A stretch of DNA of 64,000 nt from Mangifera indica (GCF_011075055.1 NC_058150.1:1178001-1242000); one strand, 5' to 3'. Counted from the stretch's first letter, positions 1-12,700 are shown. Made by a program: numbers and translations. Notes: generated from the sequence alone by a model not told the origin.

Positions 1-522
1 TTTCTCAAAAATCCTCAAAACAACCGCAATAGCTTTCTTCTTAACAAAAGCTTTACTACTAGACAACAAAGTAAAAACTTCAGGAGTTAAATCTCTACAA
101 AGATCAATATTCCCAATTCTGGATAAACATTCAAGAGCTAAACTCACTTCGTACTGATTATGACTATTCAGATCTTTACGTAATTGGTTGGTAATCAAAA
201 GCATTACCGGGGTGTTCTCGTGAAACGATTGAGTGACGGCGTTGTACCCAATTCTCTTGTGGAGGAATTGCGGGGACGACATGACTTCAATGGCTTGAAA
301 GGAAGCGAACGACATGTCGGTTCCATGGAGAGAGTTGAGGTACGAGAGTTTCTGAAGGGCGGTGGATTTGGTAAGAAGGTCGGTTGATTTGATCTCGCGA
401 CGAATCTCCTCGAGGGCTTTGGAGATGAATACGGATTCCTTCACTTGGTGCTGGCGGAAGCCCTTGATTAAGTCATCGAGATTGCGCTGGAAAAGGGTGT
501 CCATGATCGAAGTAGAAGCCAT
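1..522 (-). CDS. AP3D: AP-3 complex subunit delta (delta-adaptin), N-terminal part
   Basis: Large subunit of the AP-3 adaptor complex, which sorts cargo from Golgi/endosomes to the vacuole. Read on the minus strand from ATG at 522, the frame stays open to the window edge and gives 174 residues. It starts MASTSIMDTLFQRNLDDLIK and contains EEIRREIKSTDLLTKSTALQ, then HKRIGYNAVTQSF, LLITNQLRKDLNS and EVSLALECLSRIGNIDLCRDL. These are the first alpha-solenoid (HEAT/ARM-like) helices of the adaptin N domain as in plant delta-adaptin. The ATG fits the known N-terminus of the family and no intron is seen, which matches the intronless Arabidopsis gene as I remember it. The remainder of the protein (usually 850 or more residues) lies outside the window. 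The identification rests on residue-level resemblance and is strong. Expression cannot be judged. Confidence 0.92.
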   Translation of the reverse strand, partial: MASTSIMDTLFQRNLDDLIKGFRQHQVKESVFISKALEEIRREIKSTDLLTKSTALQKLSYLNSLHGTDMSFASFQAIEVMSSPQFLHKRIGYNAVTQSFHENTPVMLLITNQLRKDLNSHNQYEVSLALECLSRIGNIDLCRDLTPEVFTLLSSSKAFVKKKAIAVVLRIFEK

Positions 523-2207
523 TTTAGAGAAGAGTCCTCTGTTATGGATTGAAGAATTACATAGAAATGATTATGGCAATGAAGAGATTTGTTTGGTTTG
601 TTTTGTTTTTGTTTTTAAGCAAAACGCATGTTTGTTTATGAAGATTGAAGAGGACGAATAATCCGAGGGCGAGCTTGCTGATTGAAAGATGACAATGGAT
701 TAAAATTGTAGAAGCAACAACAACATATGACAGGTCCAACTACAAACGACAGCCCAAAATTGTTGAAGGAATACTCTGCGAAATTATTGGATCATGGGCC
801 AGACCCAAATGCATTAGAGAAGGTAGGCGTGGGTTCAAGCCAGACAAAGCTCAAACAAAGGGTAACTCAATTGCAATTTAAATCTAGAACGGTTAATTTG
901 AATTTAAACTTAAGCTGCCTCAAATGATGAACAATGACACCGCAAAGAAGAACAGCCACTAGAGAAGAAAAATAGAATGACAGATTTTATTCCATAGTCC
1001 TAGAGCCCATTGGACTAGGCCCTTATGTTAGTCTGAAATAGGCACAAATACCATTGGAGATATCTTCTCCAAAACCAAACCACTACCATGGTTGTGGTGG
1101 TTAAACTAATTATAGAATGTATTAGGGTTGGATTTGTTTCAAGTAGAGCCTAAGCAAGGCTCAAGTTGAGATCAGCTTGAATTCAAAAAAGTCAGTTTAA
1201 TATTATTTCTAGATTGACGAGTTGAGACTAGAACTAAATTCTATAATAAGTTAACTTTGTATTTGATTTGAACTAACTTAAATTTGAATGTTTGAATTAA
1301 GTCAAACTAGATTTATTTATAAAAACAAATCTAATTTTTAACATGAACTTGGTTTATTCAATTTGAGCTCAAACAATTTGGATTAAATCTAGTCCTAGTA
1401 TACATGTTCCCTCTAAGAGGTAATGTGAGGGGAGTAAATCATTATTTCTTACTCAAGGTTTGGAAAATCACTTGTTTTCATTATTGAATTTTTAAACCAC
1501 AAACATCCACCTAAAACACAACTCTTTAAAAAATATATATAGTTGAGATCGTATTAGAGAGGTGTAATCCAACAAAATTATACTTATTTAGTGTGATTTT
1601 CACTAGAATGACATCTTTTTGGAGCAACTTCAACTATCAAATATAGACAGATTATCATACAATCAAGAGTAATATAATAATGTTTCAAAAGTTAAATAAT
1701 TTTAGGGTAATATAGTTATTTACCTTTCTAACACTATATCAAAGGTTTTTGAGTGAAATTTATAGTCTAGAATTTTATCAAAGGTAAAAATTTGTGGTAT
1801 TGTCAAAAGCTGGAAGAGAAATAGATAGGAATTTATTTTAATGTTAGCTCTATAGCTCTTTAAGAAATGACCTGGTGTGGCCAAATTCTTGTCTGTCAAA
1901 TTTTTGACTTCTGGTTTCAGCAAATGAAGAAGCATCTAGTCCTCTTCTTTATACAAGAAAGAAGTCCATGAACAGTCAGTAAAGTGTAATCTATATGAAG
2001 GGATAATATTTGAAGGATGATGCTTTGAGAAGTATAATATCAGCAGGAGCAACAAACTAAGGTTTAAATTTGACTTGCTTTATGAGAAAAAAAAAATCAA
2101 ACTGGGCTCATTTCATCCGAACCCAATTTGGAATTTGAGCCATTGGAATGAAATCTAACCTTAGTTGAGAGAGATAATAGGAAAGTAAATGCTAGACAAT
2201 CTTAAAA
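523..2207. other. AP3D upstream region and intergenic DNA
   Basis: About 1.7 kb with no supported gene. The part next to 522 should hold the AP3D 5' leader and promoter. Around 1150-1400 lies a degenerate stretch rich in 'tcaagttgag', 'aatttgaact' and similar words. It resembles the dispersed repeat described at 35014-35213. Short open frames here have no recognisable protein features. Confidence 0.5.
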
Positions 2208-2963
2208 TTAAAATGTGGCCAAAGGACTTATCCCACCCAAAGGTTGTTGTTTTTTCAAGTTTTCACTCTTTAACTTTGAAAACTCTTTATCCACCCATGT
2301 GTTGTTGAAATTAACCAAATCAGTTGGCTTTAAAATTTTATATTATTTTTTTTCTAAACCTTAAAAATTAACAATTTTTCTTCTAACTTAAGTTTTAAAA
2401 AATCATATTCCTCTTTTTAGGGTTTATACTTTAATATTTGGCCACTCCCTCCTGACAATTCATTTTCTTGTGACAGTCCCTCTTCCTTCAATAGTCTTCC
2501 TCAACGTCTCTTCTCCCTCCAACAGTCATGCGACGCTTGTTTGGGAAGACAATTTGTCTATTTAGACAAGCGTCACACATTCATTGGAGAGAGAAGAGAC
2601 GATGAAAGAGATCATCGAAGGAAGAGAAACCATTGGAAGGGAGAGACTGTTGGCGATGACATTGAAGGGAGTGGCTGAATATTAAAGTATAAACCCTAGG
2701 ATGGGAAATACGATTTTTTAAAATTTAACTTAAGAAGAAAATGATTAGTTTTAAGATTTATAAGAAAAAAATAGATAAAATTTTAATTTATTTTTAATAT
2801 TATAAGTAAAATAATAGTTTTTCTTTAAAATTAATTAACTGAATAACCTATAAATAAGTAAAAGAACTTATAAATGAGTAAAAAGATTTTTCAACATTAA
2901 AGGATTAGAACTTATAAAAACAATAATCTTTGGGTGATGATAAGTTCATTGGCCTTAAAATGT
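2208..2963. mobile_element. MULE-type foldback MITE, copy 1, with 9-bp target duplication
   Basis: Non-autonomous DNA transposon, element body 2217-2954 (738 bp). The perfect 9-bp direct repeat ttaaaatgt flanks it at 2208-2216 and 2955-2963. The ends are inverted: left ggccaaaggacttatcccac, and right, reverse-complemented, ggccaatgaacttatcatca. Both are followed by cccaaag and a gttgttg-like word. The inverted arms extend deeply: 2330-2455 matches the complement of 2665-2795, including 'agggtttatactttaatatt'. The centre (about 2460-2660) is CT-rich on the left and AG-rich on the right, and holds a further short palindrome built on gacgcttgt. No transposase frame is present. A 9-bp duplication with long inverted ends is typical of Mutator-like elements; the superfamily assignment is inference. 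Confidence 0.8.
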
Positions 2964-3639
2964 CGCTTTGTGAGTGTTATGGAGTCTGACGCTAATGTTT
3001 CCAAAAACCAAGAAGTGCGGCAGTTGCAACATCTTCTCCCTTCTACTTTTGTCTTGTCAACAACAAAGAGATTATCACTTCTGCAAGAGGAGACAAATAC
3101 AAGTCATAACCTAAGATAAGAAATATTGTTGTTTGTCTGGTGGATTTCATTTTGTTCAAATAAGTAAAAAGGATGATGTGGGTCATGAATCCCATGACAT
3201 ATTTGAATGGTGAATCAGAAACCTATACCAAATGCCTGTAAAAAAAAAAAAAAAAAAGAAGAGAAGATCGGGTTGAACTTGAATCCTTTTGTGTAAAAAG
3301 CTAAATTTATAATAATAGGATTATTCTCTTCACAGTAAAAAAATTTCAGCATTCAACCTCTTTCTCAAGAAGGTAATTGATTAATTTTAATTTATTTTAA
3401 ATAGGTGGCCAGTGTTCTCAGTCCATGAATATAAGCTTTTCACTGCATGCTCTGCGTTATATATAGAAGGGGAAGAAGAAGGCCAGCGCACGCTTATACC
3501 ATTGCAATTTAAAGTTGCTTAAAGTATATGCATCCATGGATATGCCCTATTGGAGGTGGGTTTATTTGGGCAGTCCTTAGTTTTTTGCTTTAATCAAGGT
3601 TTGGTATTGTGGAGTCCCGAGCCACATAGATCCTAGCTG

Positions 3640-3905
3640 AGTCATACTCAAATAAAGATTATCTCGAATTTTGTTTGAATTTGAAACAATAAATTTGACT
3701 TTGAGTCAGATCTAATGATAAACAATAATATTGAAAAAAAGTTAATTTAAGAAAAATAAAAAAAATGGTTAAAGAATAAGAGGTCTTATGCGACGATGAC
3801 AGTTAGTCGTCAAACTTGAGCTGAACTAGAGTTTCAATTCAAATTTGACTTGTTTAAGATTAATATAGCTTCGAAACTAAACCAATTAAGTTCAATTTCA
3901 CCCCT
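3640..3905. repeat. Dispersed AT-rich repeat of hAT-MITE-like appearance
   Basis: This stretch carries words seen many times in the window: aataatatt in the middle, 'aacttgagctgaactagag', and the terminal motif ttcaatttcacccctag. Similar pieces lie near 18276-18540, 35014-35213, 38780-39045 and 52350-52585, and end in taggggtgga or its complement. Ends of the form AGGGGTG...CACCCCT suggest hAT-type MITEs, but no clean target duplication was found, so borders and class are tentative. Confidence 0.35.
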
Positions 3906-3999
3906 AGTTGAGTTTTAAGAATTTAATTTTGTATAATTTAGAAGGTTTTAAATTTTATACGGGGAAATTGTCACTTCATTCAATAAACTATTTTCAAAA

Positions 4000-6900
4000 G
4001 GATGTGGATCAAGGTAATGAAATACAAACTTCAATATTTATAATGAAGATAGTACTTATATGTCTATATTGAGATTTATATCAACAAGAAATGCATTAAA
4101 CTATCATGGAATTTAATATATAAATATGAAGAGATATGAGAGAAAAAAAGACAATCAATTTTTAATATGATTCGATCAAAAATTCCAAAAACTTATATCC
4201 ATGTTAGTGATAGTGTACAATACAAAAATTGATAATCAAGCGCTTGAGGTGGCTCTCTCCTTAGTCATTTGGGTGGAGGCTAAAGTTATAGATATAATTA
4301 TTTTGTGAAGTATTGAAGTATATAACTTGATAAGTATCAACGTGATTACGATATAATAAAAAAAAGATTGTATTTTAATTATGATTGTTTGAACAATATG
4401 AAGTGATTCTACGATATTAAAAAACTATTATTTAAGGTTGGATAAATTACGAAAGTCGTGATATGTATGAATTCATGTTTTCTATTTATACCTTTCAGAT
4501 GAGATCGAATCTGAGTCTTCTTCTTGAGCTACGCTTCCGCTAATGTTTATCACTAAATCAAATATCACATCCACAAGATTGAGGAAAGAGGAGTTATGAT
4601 GGCATAAAAGTATATAATCTACCAAAGAGGAAAGTAATTTCCTTTGTTTTGTCCTTATATGGATTGTGTGAATGAACAATTTAATGTAAATTGAAATTTA
4701 TGCTTTCAAAAAAGTAGTGATAAAGAGCAACAAGACGTGGTCCTTCTAAGTATACACTAAGTGGTAGTGAAATCCAATTCCCGAAGAAAGAAAGATCAAA
4801 GTTTCCCCAAAAAAAGTGACTTTCTTCTTGCTAATGGCAATGGCTGGTGTGATCCTAATTGGATCTGCCAAAGCCTCGGCTTTATCTGTATTTCCAGTGG
4901 CAGACTGACCTTGATGCTTGATTATTCACCATCTTTTTTGAATCTTACTTTGGCATATTTGAGGCGTCAGTATCACAACTCTCTTTCTTAAAAGCATCCT
5001 CCAACAATCAAATTATATGCAATTTATTTTTTTAAATACATAATTAAGAATATAAATATTATATTATTATTTGATAAGATAACTTTAAATTAATATATGA
5101 AATAATATCTAATAATATTGACATATTATTTATATATCTAATTATATATTTAAATATGTATATATAATATTATTCATTCTTTGATTTGAATTCAAATAAA
5201 GCATCCAATCAATATCCCATTTCCAAATGTTTAAAATTAAAGATGCTTCAATCTAGCACATTATTGCACCAGTGTTATGTCAAATCTTAAATACTTAATA
5301 AAAGAATACAAATATTTATGTGAAAGCCAATGAAAAAAATGATAATGGAAAAATTTTTATCATAAATATAGAATATTATAAAATTAAAGAAAAGATTTTA
5401 TTGTTCTCTTTGTTTGAGTTTTTACTCTTAACTTGCTTTATTGTGTGACACATTTATTCTCCTTTTAAATATATTTTAATACAATTTTCATATATACTAA
5501 CTCTAACAGTTAGATATTTGACATGTGTATACAATAATAAGTTGTACTTTCAATGCAATATATCTCTCCAATTTATAGGTTGTGTTTGTTCTGTTTAACT
5601 AAACTAACAAACGGATAAAATTTTAATAATTATATTTATTTAAGTATATTAAAAAAGATTCGTACCATGAGAATGAAACCTCTGCATTTTTATATGAGAT
5701 CAGTGATGAGCTAGGTTTAATCCCTTCACTACTGTTTACATGCTTGTTACTTGTACATAATATTAATTGCAATATTCATCGCATGTATTGTTGAGTTTAT
5801 TGATATCTTTATATTAGTAGCAAACCCAACAATAGAGGGGAATAAAAAAAATCACTAAAAAATTATTTGAAAGTAAAAAGAATCATTATAGGGACAAATT
5901 TTGATATAATAATATTGGCAAACTTAATTATTTTCTATTTAAACTCAATTTATTTCAATCAGGGTACTGATTTGATATCGCTTTAATTTAAATCACGTCC
6001 ACCCGTATTGAGTTGTATAAACCTTGAGTAATTTTAGCTCCTTTAAAATTCTTCTGAGTTTAGACTTTAGAATGAAGCTCAGTATAGGGTTCGTGTAATA
6101 TCTTGTAGGATACGATAAGATCTTTACTAGTATGATTCTTCAACCTTTGTATATATCCAATTTAGCTGATAAACCAAGAGGAATCCTGAGTGATTTCGCG
6201 TCCGCTAGTGTAGTCGAATCAATCATAAGAAAATAAAGAAGAATCCCATCCCATCACAAAAATGGGAGAGGTCAGGCAGGCTGTGTCTTCTCGGAACTCC
6301 AGTTCACTAAAATTGGTTCCATTGGATTGACTGAGGCTTTGTCACCATCACATGCAATGCAGCCAGCCAAAGAAGACGATACTGGTTATTTTTTCAAACA
6401 CCTCGATTCATGCGTGCGCCCGGTCAAACAAATTCACCCTCCAATTTTGCCTTGGCCACCCCTACCCCTAGCCCCTAGCCCCTAGGGCTACATTCCTTGA
6501 CTGTGGTACCAGACTCCCTTCAGCTAAATTGCTTGATATAAAGCTGAATTAATCTACCGACTCGATATGAGTTGGCCGAGTCCATGTATGCTAGGATCTA
6601 TTATAGAATTGAATGGGTATATCACTATATTTATTAATACAAAAATAATAAAATTATATACATAATAATAATATATTATGATATAATTAAATATTATTTT
6701 ATATATAATTAAAATTATTTAATTATATAATAATATATTATTATTTATATATAAAATTATATATATTACTTAAATACATAATATTACCCATACAAAAATA
6801 TTAATAAACATATGCTTGCTAATTTCATTCTTTTATATCGCGTAATGAAAAATTTAACACTAAATGCATGGGTTAAAAGGTCAATTTAATTATCTATTTC

Positions 6901-7224
6901 ATCTTTAATTAAGCTAAAATCATTTTTATCACATAATTAATTAAGTGATATCATAAATAATTACCATTATTAGAGGTAAATTCGAGTTGATTCAACTCTA
7001 AATAAGTGTTGACTTGAGTTTAAGTTAAATTTAAAATGATCAATTTAAAATCAAGTTTGATTCGATAAATTAATCAATGATCATTGAACAATATCTCTAA
7101 AAAAAAAAACATTGTGAGAAAAAAAAATTAGAGAAGAACAAGAAAAATTTACGAGAAGACAAACTCCAATACATCAATGTTGGTAGGATAAGAGTTTTCA
7201 AGTTTAAACTAAAATTTTTTCACC
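4000..7224. other. Intergenic AT-rich DNA
   Basis: No supportable gene. It is mostly AT-rich low-complexity DNA, especially 5030-5170 and 6600-6790. A possible small coding relic at about 4761-4900 is discussed as a finding. A GC-richer patch at 6250-6500 contains cctagcccctagcccctagg (a short cccctag repeat) but no coding signal. Confidence 0.45.
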
Positions 7225-7529
7225 CCGTAAGACTCATTAAAATATCATCCGCAACTTTGATATCAGTTAATTAATAACATTTATAAGTTGACCCAAAATG
7301 CAGTTTGCCATCAATTGTGTATTTATTATTACCAACAAAACAAGGCTTAGGCTTAAGCGAGTTTGAACCAGTCAATGATTTAGGTTCAAATATCTCAAGT
7401 AGAATTACCGCAAGATTCATTATAATATCGTCCGAAACTTCGAAATCAATTAATTAATAACATTTATAAGTTGACCCCATATGTAGTTTGCCATCATTTT
7501 TAAGTATTTATTATTACCTACAAAACAGG
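7225..7529 (+). repeat. Diverged direct duplication, about 183-bp period
   Basis: Two related segments of about 120 bp lie at roughly 7225-7345 and 7408-7529. Shared words include 'taattaataacatttataag', 'ttgaccc', 'agtttgccatca' and 'tatttattattacc'. Scattered substitutions show the duplication is older than the perfect one at 7581-8080. Confidence 0.6.
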
Positions 7530-7580
7530 GGACCATGACTTATTCCAAGAAAATAAGATTATTGACTATTGTTAATTTTA

Positions 7581-8080
7581 TTCAACAAACACCATTTATA
7601 TATTATTGGATAAATAACTATTTTCTATCCAAGGTTTGTTACAAACCAAACTTTTCATTGATTAATTATTAAAAATTTAAAAATTTTATTAATTTGTTAA
7701 ATTTTATTATTACTGTTAAAGATAAAATTGTTATTTAATAAAAATATTTAAAAAATTATAAATTTATTTATTTTTCCCCAAAAGTTTAAAAACTAACAAT
7801 ATTACACTACATAAGTTTGAAAAACTTATATTCAACAAACACCATTTATATATTATTGGATAAATAACTATTTTCTATCCAAGGTTTGTTACAAACCAAA
7901 CTTTTCATTGATTAATTATTAAAAATTTAAAAATTTTATTAATTTGTTAAATTTTATTATTACTGTTAAAGATAAAATTGTTATTTAATAAAAATATTTA
8001 AAAAATTATAAATTTATTTATTTTTCCCCAAAAGTTTAAAAACTAACAATATTACACTACATAAGTTTGAAAAACTTATA
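7581..8080 (+). repeat. Perfect tandem duplication, 2 x 250 bp
   Basis: The 250 bases at 7581-7830 are repeated at 7831-8080 with no difference that I could find by comparing them line by line. Both copies start ttcaacaaacaccatttata and end aagtttgaaaaacttata. The unit is essentially the left arm of the foldback element at 7600-8690. A run of 13 C (8083-8095) follows directly. A recent duplication or an assembly artefact would both give this picture. Confidence 0.93.
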
Positions 8081-8690
8081 TTCCCCCCCCCCCCCTAAGG
8101 GTTTTTGCAGCAACTCTTGGCGGTTAAAGACGATAGTGATGTTCTTCCTCCCTTTTAACTTCTCTCTCTGTTACGATCTATTTTCAATCATTATCCGTCG
8201 TCATCTCCTCTCACCGATCAGTGTATGAAAAGATCGAGATCTGAGTCTCTTCATCACTTGATGAAAAGAAACCAAATCTCGGTTTATTTATTGTTCAACG
8301 AAGAGACTCAAATCTCAATTTCTTCGTGCGTTGACCTATAAAAGGAGAGAATGATCGATGATGATCAAAAATAGATCTCAACTAAGAGAGAAGCAGAGAG
8401 GGAGAGAGAACACCATTATTATCATCGTCTCGGGTTGCTAATAGTTGTTGCAAAAACTCCAAGAGAGAGAATGAAGTTTTTCAAGCTTTAGGTGGGGGAT
8501 TTTGTTAGTTTTTAAACTTATGGTGGAAATATAATAAATTTTTAATTGTTAACGTATTTTTATTAAATAATAATTTTATTCCTAAAATTATTAATAAAAT
8601 TTAATAAAATAATTAATATTTAAATTTTTGATAATTAGTATGTGAAAAATGGGTTTGCACTAAACCCTGGGCCTATGCTAATTTGAGATT
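7600..8690. mobile_element. Foldback MITE, copy 2, with duplicated left arm
   Basis: The right arm (about 8490-8680), reverse-complemented, matches the left-arm unit. It shares 'aagtttaaaaactaacaa', 'atttaataaaaata', 'tattaattattttattaaat'-like stretches and the outer 'ggttt..t.caaacc' word. The inner part (8096-8480) is GC-richer, with a second inverted layer: 'ttttgcagcaactcttgg' against 'gttgttgcaaaaactccaag'. Layout (AT-rich arms, GC/CT-rich core, tagggttt at the junction) matches the copies at 2217, 33446 and 41814. Exact ends and target duplication could not be fixed. Confidence 0.65.
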
Positions 8691-9496
8691 TTTCAACTGA
8701 AAGTCCCTTATGTTTACCGGTTAAATTGCCAATTTCAAGGGCGAAAATCTTCTTATAATTAATTATTACTTAAAATATAAGATAGAGATGACTTGAACAA
8801 CAATTAACAGGGAATGTGTTCTCCAAACGACAACGTGGGTAAAGGCTTGAGACAGCGCGGGTTAATCAAGTGCTACCTAATCCGCGCCACGCTCCACCCA
8901 CATCACGTTACAGCCTTTATATTTTCCTGCCAATCCTATGTGGTCCACAACTATCAAAGTCCTAAAAATAATTATTAGAATAAAACTGCGTATTTAAATA
9001 TTTATTTATATAAATTAATATAATAACTTATTAAGATATTATTATCTCGATTTATATAAATAAGTAAATAAATCACATTTATTTGTATATTTTTGTGTTT
9101 GAAAACATTTTAAAGTACTTAATTATGTTTTTTAATTGAAATAATCAAAATTTTTATTTTTATATCAAAATTATCAAATGTGCATTATATATTTAACGTG
9201 GTTCAAAATTAAATAATGATTTTTTATATCTAAATAAAAATAATAAAAATGTATTCAATTAAAAAAAAAAAAGATTAGCCTAAAGAAGGTAATTCGATCC
9301 ACCAAACTGAATTTTTTACGTAATCTTTTTTAAAAAGGAAAAAAACCAATGTTTTCCCGGTTGAAACGGGGACGGAAATCAGGATGGGATCACAAACCAT
9401 CACTTTTCTTTCCTTTATTATCCGTTCCTTAAGGTGGTCTCACGATCCCCAGACAAGGTGAACCGGCACTGCTCATAACTTTTTTGGCTATTCGAT

Positions 9497-9594
9497 CACG
9501 TGCCATTCTATTTCCTCACGTGACACCTCTTTCTACCACGTCATCATCCTCCGTGGCTATTCCACTCCATCTGGCACCAAGTCAACTATATAAA
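9497..9594 (+). promoter_or_regulatory. BTS core promoter: two G-boxes, a third ACGT core, TATA box
   Basis: CACGTG occurs at 9497-9502 and 9517-9522, and CACGTC at 9537-9542, so three ACGT cores are exactly 20 bp apart. A TATA box, tatataaa, lies at 9587-9594, about 137 bp before the BTS start codon. It is followed by a CT-rich leader (9617-9665). CACGTG is the classic target of plant bHLH and bZIP factors. Because BTS is iron-responsive and degrades bHLH factors, feedback through these sites is a reasonable inference, not shown by the sequence. Confidence 0.7.
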
Positions 9595-9730
9595 CAACAA
9601 ACAAAACAAATCCAATCCACTCCCCTTCTCTTCTCTTCTTGAGTCTTCTCTTCCATCTCCCTCTCAACGTTTAACAAAAACAATAATAAATTCAAAGTAG
9701 AAAAACAAAAAAGCTTTACACTGAGAAGAA

Positions 9731-12700
9731 ATGGCGACGTTGTTACCGGAATTGAAGCGGCAGGAGGCCGTGCTTTCGTCGGAATCAGCCGACACGATGT
9801 CGTTCACATGTTGCTTGAAGATGAGCTTAGAGAATGACTCGCCGATTTTGATCTTTTGCTTCTTTCACAAAGCGTTCCGCAATGAGCTCGACGCGCTTCA
9901 CCGCTTGGCCATGAAGTTCGCCACTGGACACCGTGTCGATATTGGCACCTTGTTCGAACGGTACCGTTTCTTGCGCTCCGTTTATCAGCACCACTCCAAT
10001 GCTGAAGATGAGGTACAAAGTCAAATCATTATCAACCAATAAAGATGTAAAATGCGTTCTATGAGTGTTGTTAGATCATGTTGTTCGGATTTTGAACTAT
10101 GTTTTTTTGTTGTTATGATCGCAACTTTGTTGTTGTTCATGCCAGTTGTTTGTTATTAGCGTTTTTTTTTTTTTTTTTAGAATTTACTTTGAAAAATTAC
10201 TGAATATGTAGCGAGTTTGGTAGTCGTTGTGCTAGCTGTAGTTCTGTCAATCATATCGTTTTGTCGCGTTTTTGTAGTTCTTGTTGAAATATGTTGTGGA
10301 GGTGATTTCTTATTTTTTGAGGTGTATATTGTGTTTGTTTCAAGTTTGAGCTCACTGAGAATGGATGAATGAACTACTTTTAGTTATTTTTTTATTATCT
10401 AAAATGGAAATTATGAAAAGAAAATGAAATAGAGGAAGTACAATTTTGTTGCTTCATTTTCTCGATAAATATGTTACTTTTGATTGTTGTTTATGCTTAG
10501 TTGTGTTATCTTTTCTTAGTATTAATTTCTTCTAATGTGGCTACTTTGTTTTCTTCCATTATAAGTCTTCTGTTTTGTTTTGTTTTTTTAATTTCATACT
10601 ATTTAAGTAACTTCCATGAGAGGAAGAAATGGAAACAAAAATTTATGGCAGGTATTTTAGATTTTTGTTACTAGTAGATAGCTGTATGTTTCACATATTT
10701 ATTTTTATTCTGAAAACTTGCCAACTATGTTTTCTTGTAACGGTAGTCATTTGTTGAGGGGAGCAACAAGATTTTCGAATTTTGGATTGTTTGAGACACA
10801 TAGGAGGGCATCCTTGTAATTTCTAGTGAAATGAGGAACAAATCTTCGGTTTGTTTGATTGGGCCATAACCGATTCAAAATGGTAATCTTATCCTCAGGT
10901 GTTCATTTTTTTATGTTAGTTATGCCAAATTTTTTATTCTGCAGATGTTATGGTTCTTGACAATACATATGCCTGATATTGATAGCACAATCGTAGTTAT
11001 TCATATCATTTGCAGCCATTATTCAGTTTAGTACATTCTACTTGTTAGCAAACTTATTTCTGCTTGTTGATAGCTACTTAACCATCAGAGGAATTTGAAT
11101 AGCATAGTTATTAATCATGCATAATGCAATGCTTGCAAAAAGCTTTCAACATTTAAGTTCATGTTGTATATTATTTTGTACTTGAAATAGGATTTACAAA
11201 ATCAAACCATTCAGTTACTGCTGGTTGCTTGTAGTTTTGGAAGATTGACCTAAGTAGAGGTCCTCGTGGTTCATGCTAATACCAAGCATATTGTGTATCT
11301 ATCGCTTATCATGAGTTATAGAAGGAATCTTTTAGCATGGCTCATTTACTTTTCTGCTCTAGTATATCCAAGTTTATAACTGCAGCTATTTCGTAAATCT
11401 GCAGGTTATCTTTCCAGCTCTTGATTTACGTGTAAAAAATGTTGCAAAAACATACTCTCTTGAACATGAGAGTGAAAGCAATCTATTTGACCATCTGTTC
11501 GAGCTGCTAAGCTCTTATAGGAAAACTGATGAAAGGTTTCCGAAGGAGTTAGCATCTTGTACTAGAGCCCTTCTGACATCAATCAGCCAGCACATGGCAA
11601 AGGAAGAAGAGCAGGTGATGTTTCAGTTGGTGCTATTTTCATCTGTACCTAGGTATTGAGGCAATTCATTGACTGAACTTGAACCATAACGAGGATGTGC
11701 TGTAAATAACAGAAAGGAAATATTTGAATCCTCATGCGAATTATTCAGATGCTCTGCATTAAAGCAGATATTCTTTAATGAGTTCTCTTGGTTTATTTCA
11801 GGTCTTTCCCTTGCTGATTGGGAAGTTCTCGCCTGAAGAACAGGCATCTCTACTCTGGCAGTTTTTGTGCAGTATTCCTGTGAATATGATGGCCAAGTTC
11901 CTTCCATGGCTCTCATCCTCTATTTCACCTGATGAATATCAGGATATGCGAAAGTGCTTAAGCAAGATAGTCCCGGAAGAAAAGCTTCTTCAGCAGGCAA
12001 GTTTCAGTTTCTGTCAGATGGTTAAGCTCTTTTTAGATGTTTTTGTTGAGTGCATATAGCTGACCATAGCTCTCACTTATTGAAGGTTATTTTTACGTGG
12101 ATGGAAGGGAGAAATGATAATGACAATGTTGAAAATTGCACAGATGGTTTTGAGGTTGGAGGTCTAGAAGATTCTACCTGTAATGAAAGGACTCAACAAA
12201 TGAATGGAGGAAAGTGTGCCTGCGAGCCATCCAAGACTGCAAAAAGGAAATATTTAGAGCCAAGTAATGATGTCCCTGTTGCCACTGGGATGTGTCCAAT
12301 TAATGAAATACTACTTTGGCACAATGCTATAAAACAGGAGCTGGATGAGATAGCTAAGGAGGCTAAGAAGATACAATTTTCTGGTGATTTTAGTAATTTA
12401 TCAGCCTTTGAGGGACATTTGCAATTTATTGCTGAAGTTTGCATTTATCATAGGTAATTCCTAAATTATTTTGCTGTACAGTTAATGGGCATCTCCATGT
12501 GATGTTGAATGACCCTAATTATCCTTATTCAATTTATTGCTGAAGTTTTTATTTACTAATGGTTAGTAAGCAACCTACTGTAGTTTACAATCTCTTCATC
12601 TGGAGCACTTCTTTCCTGGTCGCAGTATTGCTGAAGATAAGATCATATTCCCTGCATTAGAAGGAGAATTTTCTTTTTCACAGGAGCATGCTGAAGAAGA

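Noticed and set aside
727..927. 66-codon plus-strand frame upstream of AP3D
   Set aside because: No recognisable motif; no splice partners or promoter; lies in AP3D upstream DNA.
9827..10039. Minus-strand frames opposite BTS exons (also 12193-12444 and 14366-14629)
   Set aside because: Antisense shadows of verified coding exons.
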